A stretch of DNA of 64,000 bases from Hypoxylon rubiginosum (Eukaryota > Ascomycota > Sordariomycetes > Xylariales > Hypoxylaceae): assembly GCA_902806565.1 (NCBI GenBank), contig CADCXA010000016.1, forward strand, positions 744,001 through 808,000, read 5' to 3'. The notes beneath the pieces are model-generated. The model had not been told where the DNA came from. It worked only from the letters and a program-made list of their open reading frames with translations, and searched no databases. Shown piece by piece: positions 58,434 through 64,000 of this stretch (within the stretch, counting starts at the first letter, position 1; each line of letters opens with the position of its first letter). The position numbers and the translations under genes are program-made.

Positions 58434-59934
58434 TCAAGCTCTGGTTTTCCTCTTCTTCCTGGTAGCTCGGACCATCCCTGTCGACATAGGCTCTTCAATC
58501 TTAACCGTCTCTACTACGGTGGTCCGACGTCTCTTCCGAATAATAGGAGTAGCCTCATCCACGGTAGCGACTTTCTCGACTTCGTTCACTTCGACCTTGA
58601 TATCGACTGGCTCAGCTTTGGTAGATGCCTGCTCTGAGAATGACTTCAAGTTCGCAGTGAAAAGTACCGACTGTGCCCATCCCGCCTGTTCTCCCCATAT
58701 CTTCCGAAAATGGTCACCGACGGAATCGTACATGACTTTGGAAAACGTCTTCGTTTTGGCTTTTCCAAACTTGTAATCCCTCTGTGCAATTTGCCACACG
58801 TGCGTATCTACGGGAACTGCTTCTCCCCAACCCAGACCCATGAGACAGACACAGTCTGCGACTTTTGGGCCAACTCCTGATAGGAGCAATAGCTGCTCGT
58901 GAGCGTGCCTATAGGTTGGAAGATCGGCGGCTGTAGTCATCTCTCCCGCGGACCAGCCTGGATTGTCGGGATTTATTAAGGACTCTAGCCACCCCTCTGG
59001 CTTTTCCTTGGTGACTATACGAGCTGTTTCGGCAATGTACTTGGCCCTGTAGCCAAACCCTAGCTCTCGAAGATGAGCCTCTACCTTCTTTCCGCTGAGA
59101 GCCTGAGGGGTGGGGAAATCGTGAAATGCTTCATCTCCAACGTGCCCGACCAATGGACCATAATAAACACAAAGTTTGTGAACCTGGGTTGATAAGTTAG
59201 GAGAAGCCCATGGTAGGAATTATGGACCAATGCGTAACGTACCATTTGTGAAATACGTGAAATATTATTGTTGCTGCTGCATATAAATGCTATTAATGCT
59301 TCCCATGGGTCCTGGCTCAGAATACGTATTCCCGTAAACTTGGGCGCCTTCTTTCGAAAATTGGCATCTGATTTGGACCACTGGTCATATAGTGTTGCCA
59401 CTGTAGTATAATGGTTAGCGATTTCGCCCTGTAATACTACGTAGGGGGGAATCGGATTGGAAGACTTCCTCCATGGTAATATATCGGCTCTTGGAAGGGC
59501 AAATGGAGGAGGCGTGATTACCATAGGTGCGACGAGATGAGTGTGAAAGGAAAATGATATAAAGGTCCACATACAGTCATGTTTTAAACTAAAATAGTGG
59601 CTGAGGAGTGTCTCTGTGTCGTCCTCGTGAATCTCGGATTCGCATTGAACAGATGATGGAGGCGTCAATGCTCCAGGAGTAATCGTTGAAGTCACTCTGT
59701 AATGAAGATGACTCTTATCTTGTTTCAAGGAGAGCAGCCGGCCATAAAGAACACAATTCCTTATCTCGTCGTCAGTAATTGTCAAGGAAATGAGTTTAGA
59801 GGAAGTGCAAGTTACCATTCATCATTTATCTTGCGCCATCGAAAGGACTGTCCACAGCGAAGTGTCGTCTCAATGCATAGATCAGCCAAGGTAAGAGGCA
59901 ACTTTCGCCACTCGGATATCTGTTTAGGATGCAT
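58434..59934 (-). CDS. OGG1: 8-oxoguanine DNA glycosylase/AP lyase Ogg1 (4 exons)
   Basis: Base-excision repair enzyme that removes 8-oxoguanine paired with C and cleaves the AP site; nucleus and/or mitochondria. 403 aa; exons 59934-59816, 59759-59575, 59400-59243 and 59183-58434. The N-terminal OGG domain starts MHPKQISEWRKLPLTLADLC and includes RCGQSFRWRKINDEW. The HhH-GPD core has SSNNNISRISQM, the hairpin LSGVGPKVADC with catalytic Lys261, and PVDTHVW with Asp280; the 19-residue spacing is the same as human K249/D268. The C-terminal extension is basic (RKRRRT, TRKKRKTRA) and looks like a nuclear localisation signal. Intron 2 (59574-59401) is 174 nt, a multiple of three, without an in-frame stop. 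It is divergent from U2AF2, 550 bp apart. Confidence 0.94.
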
Positions 59935-60484
59935 CTGTTTGCCTTTCTCTTCTTTTCTTTCTTACTTTCTTTGTCTCTTGGGTGATTGATTGGGATAGGC
60001 ACTTGGGTATGAGGTGGGTAGGTAAGTAACAGGAGGCTTTGTGTTGACTATGAGCTTCAGTCTTATTTGATGCTGATTGTGTACTTAAGGAGAAGCTTTA
60101 CGTAGGTGCATAATACCGTTTGTTGGATCGAAAATGGGAAAAGCGGGTCGTTATCTTGGTACTACCTATGTACATATGTAAATCCGAGGGCGCTAAGCGA
60201 AATCAGGATTAGAGCAAAGCAATTCAGTACCACTTGAGCCACTCAGCAGCTTCCCTCAGTTCGGTTTTGGAAGCAGGACCAGCCAAAAATTCTTAATTTT
60301 TTCCAGCCTCGCCGCAGCTCCACTATCAACAGCTCAACCTATCTTTGCTACGTGCGACAAGAGCTCGACTTCTTCCTTTAATCTCCCTACATTATTTTCT
60401 TTCCTCAATCAAGAACAACAACCAACTGCTATCCGCTTTTCAATTCTCCCATCTACTATCCACACCGCATGGGATTAAATTGAC
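59935..60484. promoter_or_regulatory. Divergent OGG1 / U2AF2 intergenic region
   Basis: 550 bp separate the two start codons, so the promoters share this interval. The U2AF2 side is pyrimidine-rich (TTTCTTTCCTC-like), as usual before fungal housekeeping genes. No specific operator was identified. Confidence 0.5.
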
Positions 60485-60819
60485 ATGATGAACGGCGACA
60501 GCTATTCTTCTCGAGGTACCTAGTCCTAGTTCACCAATCACCAATTACCGTCATCCTTTCCAGCTTTCTATCCTTACCCTTTGAGAAACATTAGACTAAT
60601 TGCATCTAGATGGCCGCCACGGCTCATCTCGAGAGTATCCTCGCGATGACCGACGGGATCGAGGCGATCGAGGCGATCGGGGTGGTGATCGGGGTGATCG
60701 ACGCGACCGGAGACGAAGCAGATCACCTCGTCGGTCGCACCGTGATGGCAGGGATGAGGATGCATATGCTTCGAGCCGTAGCCATCGGGATCGTGAGCGC
60801 GAAGATCGTTATGGGGGTG

Positions 60820-60851
<32 letters not shown>

Positions 60852-62467
60852 CGTGATCGTAGGGAACGTGAATGGGACCGCGACCGTGGCGACCGCGGCG
60901 CTAGGAGAGATGGCCGTCGCGACGATGGTGGTCGACCTCCCCGACGCGACCGCGACTTATTCGAGGATCGACGTGGCGACAGACGGGATCGTGATAGAGT
61001 TGAGCGAAACCGAGATGACGATCTCTTCGCGCAGAACCGACGAGCACGCAGCCCGACACCGCCGCCCAAGAAGCGAGAGCCGACGCCAGACCTTACCGAT
61101 ATCATTCCCGTTCTAGAGCGCAAGAGACGAATGACGCAATGGGATATCAAGCCCCCTGGCTATGAGAATGTCACCGCCGAACAAGCCAAGCTGTCCGGAA
61201 TGTTCCCTCTGCCCGGCGCGCCGCGACAACAGCCCATGGATCCTACGAAGCTCCAGGCGTTTATGAACCAGCCCGGTGGTGCAGTTAACAGCGCGTCGCT
61301 GAAGCCAGGCAACTCACGCCAGAGCAAGAGACTTATAGTCCACAACATCCCTCCCGGTTCAACCGAGGAGAGCATCATGAGCTTTTTCAATCTTCAATTG
61401 AACGGCCTCAACGTAATTGAGAGCACCGATCCCTGTATCCTAGGTCAAATCTCAAAGGACCAGACATTTGCTCTTCTCGAGTTTCGCCACGCTTCGGAAG
61501 CCACAGTCGCTCTTGCCTTCGATGGTATCTCTATGGAAGCTGACGAAGCTACGAACGGCGCTGCTAATGGCAGTGGGCATGGTCTGAAGATACAACGACC
61601 GAAGGACTACATTGTGCCTGCTGTGGCGGAAGATACCCCATACGAACCTGGTGTTATTGCGAAGGTTGTTATCGATACCCCGAACAAGATCAGTATCGCG
61701 AACCTACCTCCGTATCTTACTGAGGACCAAGTCATGGAACTTCTCACCGCGTTTGGAGAGCTCAAGGCATTAGTCTTGGTCAAAGACACAGGAACGGATG
61801 AATCTCGCGTAAGTTATTGGTGATATCTATATTTGTCTGAATTCTTAACTAATTACTTATAGGGGGTTGCGTTCTGCGAATTCGTTGACCCTACTGCAAC
61901 GGACATTGCGATCCAGGGTCTAAATGGCATGCTCATTGGTGACAAGAACCTGAAAGTCGGGAAGGCCAGCGTCGGTATAACCCAGGTGGCCGGTGTCGAA
62001 ATGAGCGTCAGTGCCATGTCCATGCTTGCCGGAACCACTGCCATCGACTCGGAGGAATCAAGAGTACTGCAGCTGCTGAACATGGTAACGCCCGAAGAAT
62101 TGATGGATAACGATGATTATCAAGGTAAATATTGTCTATGCCTTATGCCTGATCTTGCTAACTTTACTAGAAATCTGCGAAGACGTGCAGGAGGAATGCT
62201 CCAAGTTTGGTCAGGTCATAGATCTCAAAATACCCCGACCTACTGGAGGCAGTCGGCAGTCTGCTGGTGTTGGTAAGATATTTGTCAAGTTCGATACGAC
62301 CGCATCTGCAAAGAAGGCCCTTCAATCCCTCGCAGGTCGCAAGTTTGCCGACAGAACTGTGGTGACGACGTATTTCCCGGAAGTGAGTATATCCATCCCT
62401 GAGATTACTAATTTATCGTATATATGCTTACTTTGCGTAGGAGAACTTCGAGGTAGCAGCATGGTAA
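60485..62467 (+). CDS. U2AF2: U2 snRNP auxiliary factor large subunit U2AF2/U2AF65 (5 exons)
   Basis: Binds the 3' splice-site pyrimidine tract and recruits U2 snRNP; nuclear. 576 aa; exons 60485-60515, 60610-61808, 61863-62124, 62171-62382 and 62441-62467. Exon 1 is 31 nt and exon 5 is 27 nt, so both gene ends fall outside the obvious frame. The first ATG is 60485, with a second directly after it. The N-terminus (to about 170) is Arg/Asp/Gly-rich (RDRGDRGDRGG and a 10-Gly run) rather than a classic RS domain. The U2AF35-binding segment MTQWDIKPPGYENVT has its key Trp at about 188. Then come RRM1 (KRLIVHNIPPGSTEE), RRM2 (KISIANLPPYLTEDQ) and a C-terminal UHM (RVLQLLNMVTPEEL) with the R-x-F motif (GRKFADRTV). 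The protein ends ENFEVAAW. Confidence 0.95.
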
Positions 62468-63244
62468 TGGGGAAAAAAAGAAAATTGGCATGGGTTTCAT
62501 TATTGGTTCTGGCAGCCTGATCTGCAAGAGTATGACTTGCGCGGGTAGGTGAGGCTAAGATATCACAAATGCTTGAGGCATGAATATGTACAACATTCAA
62601 GTTCACGACGGGAAGCATACTGACGAGGCGAATTTATAGCACCCAATGGCCTTTAGATCGCATTGAATGTGTCTCATTCACTGGAACGATATAATAGTAA
62701 TCGTTCAGTTTCCTCGAATGAAATGTTTCGTCCCCTGAAATTGTGTAATGGTATGGTTAGAGCGATTCAATTACTGCCCGATGCTTTCAACACCAGTAAA
62801 TATCAGCTACTTTTTATATTAGGCCTCGGTGACACTATATGGCTACAACATTCTTGCGAACAGATCAAGAAATGTGTTTATCGTGGATGTCCAGTTGTAT
62901 TATCGAAGCATCTACTAGTTTCTACGAGTCATTTATGGACCGACCCGAGAGAATTAAAACCAGGTTTTTTCTAATAAATGCGCCAATGAGTAACGTTTTG
63001 TTGAAGACGGATGCATTTTCCAATGGAACATGAGAATAAGATGACTGTATTATTACGTAATTCCTAAATTGATGTTATTTTTGTCTTTTCTTTGTTAGGA
63101 ACATGAATCGTTATGCCTTTAGGCTTCAGGTTGTGACCTAACCCTATAGACTGTGTTGTATAAAAACACAAGCTAACTGAAAATAATTCCCAGCGGTGTT
63201 ACCATTCCTTACTTTTTCGACTTTGAAAGCACACCTAATCCGTC
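62468..63244. other. Intergenic between U2AF2 and the TENA-type gene
   Basis: 780 bp with A/T-rich stretches; U2AF2 3' UTR and the downstream promoter. The 103-codon frame at 62663-62974 is not convincing. Confidence 0.55.
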
Positions 63245-64000
63245 ATGTCGAAGCAATCGTTATCAGAGTATTTGCTTTCGAGCCCCGAGATAAGTGATCT
63301 TTACCAGCGAGCCACTCAGTCTCAATTTCTGAGCCTCGCAGGCCAAGGACGCCTTCCTACGGAGGTGCTCAGTCAATGGCTATCTCAAGACCGACTGTAC
63401 GCCCAGGCTTACATCCGATTTGCTGGAGGATTGATATCTCGCGTCCGGCTGCCCACCAGGATAGACAACCAGGACACATCGAGGACTCTGCAATGGAGGA
63501 TTCTCTCCCTGCTCGAGACTGCCATCTCGGGCGTCACGCGGGAGCTGCGGTTCTTCGAAGAAACGGCTAAGAAGTATAAATTGGACCTCGACGTTCTCGG
63601 ACCGGTGGCCGAAGGACGAAATCTGACGAGCAAGTCGGCGGGGGGTTTCGGCCCTAATAACGTGACGAAGAGTTATATCAACCTGTTTGATTCCTTCACT
63701 GCGCAACCGCAGGGGGACACGTCCAGGACGCTTCTGGACGGGCTGGTACTGCTATGGGCTACGGAGAAGGTCTACTTGGACGCCTGGACTTACGCAAAGC
63801 AGCAAGCATCGGAGGATGGGGATGGGGATGTAAAGGGGGACGTCGACGGCGGGGCTTTGAGGAAGGAGTTCATCCCTAACTGGACGTCGGAGGAATTCCA
63901 AGCCTTTGTGAAGGAGTGCCAGGAGTGTCTGGATGCCTATGCCGCTTTTCAGGATCTCGACACGGAAGAAGTGGGTGCTGCAAATTCCATGGCGTTATTC
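63245..64000 (+). CDS. TENA/THI-4 family protein, 3' end beyond the window
   Basis: The frame runs open from ATG 63245 to the window end (252 codons seen, no intron needed so far). The N-terminus MSKQSLSEYLLSSPEISDLY leads into LPTEVLSQWLSQDRLYAQAY, the start of the heme-oxygenase-like all-helical fold of the TENA/THI-4 family. Later segments (FFEETAKKYKLDL, LVLLWATEKVYLDAWTYAKQ, FIPNWTSEEFQAFVKECQEC) fit the same family. Bacterial TenA hydrolyses aminopyrimidines in thiamin salvage. The fungal stand-alone proteins are less well characterised, so a thiamin role is inference. An Asp/Gly-rich insert (about residues 190-200) separates two helices. Confidence 0.85.
   Translation, partial: MSKQSLSEYLLSSPEISDLYQRATQSQFLSLAGQGRLPTEVLSQWLSQDRLYAQAYIRFAGGLISRVRLPTRIDNQDTSRTLQWRILSLLETAISGVTRELRFFEETAKKYKLDLDVLGPVAEGRNLTSKSAGGFGPNNVTKSYINLFDSFTAQPQGDTSRTLLDGLVLLWATEKVYLDAWTYAKQQASEDGDGDVKGDVDGGALRKEFIPNWTSEEFQAFVKECQECLDAYAAFQDLDTEEVGAANSMALF

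Noticed and set aside
59390..59440. tRNA-like stretch (GTAGTATAATGGTTAG) inside OGG1 intron 2
   Set aside because: It resembles a tRNA D-arm region, but no acceptor-stem pairing or T-loop GTTCGA box follows at the right distance.
60610..61116. 168-codon Ala/Val-rich ATG frame at the start of U2AF2
   Set aside because: A +1 shadow of the Arg/Asp/Gly-rich coding frame; the correct frame continues into RRMs and is reached by splicing from 60515.

Overview
The window is nuclear DNA from a filamentous ascomycete (Pezizomycotina, most likely a Sordariomycete). The evidence is the gene content (RAX2, LCL3, FlbC-type zinc finger, YVC1, fungal F-box families), short introns of about 43-100 nt with fungal branch sites (CTGAC/CTAAC), and one repeat island turned almost entirely into A+T by transitions, the signature of repeat-induced point mutation (RIP). 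The species is not identifiable from the sequence alone.

Layout. 1-7.3 kb: two unrelated F-box proteins on the minus strand; the second uses a non-canonical GC-AG intron. 7.98-15.30 kb: a RIP-destroyed LTR retrotransposon. Its two 133-bp LTRs align end to end, differ only by transitions, and are flanked by a near-perfect 5-bp target duplication. 16.5-25.2 kb: compact housekeeping genes, namely PKR1 (V-ATPase assembly), SMD1 (core spliceosome), MTQ2 (eRF1 methyltransferase), a small Cys-rich protein with a possible CaaX end, the nine-exon vacuolar cation channel YVC1, and the membrane nuclease LCL3. 27.7-36.6 kb: RAX2 (cell polarity marker) and HSH155/SF3B1 (U2 snRNP). 36.6-45.6 kb: about 9 kb of simple-sequence-rich DNA with no convincing gene except one weak two-exon candidate. 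45.6-46.9 kb: a FlbC-like C2H2 regulator on the minus strand. 46.9-58.4 kb: 11.6 kb upstream of that regulator without a recognisable gene. 58.4-64 kb: OGG1, divergent from U2AF2 (U2AF large subunit), then a TENA/THI-4 family gene cut by the window end.

Functional links. Three spliceosome components lie within 45 kb (SmD1, SF3B1, U2AF2). SF3B1 shows three RWD-type U2AF-ligand motifs, and U2AF2 keeps the C-terminal UHM domain that binds such motifs. All exon junctions were worked out by hand from reading frame, splice consensus and family knowledge; every completed multi-exon model sums to a multiple of three. No tRNA, rRNA, CRISPR array or bacterial-type element was seen. No previously undescribed system is evident; the most informative signal is the RIP gradient across the retrotransposon ends.
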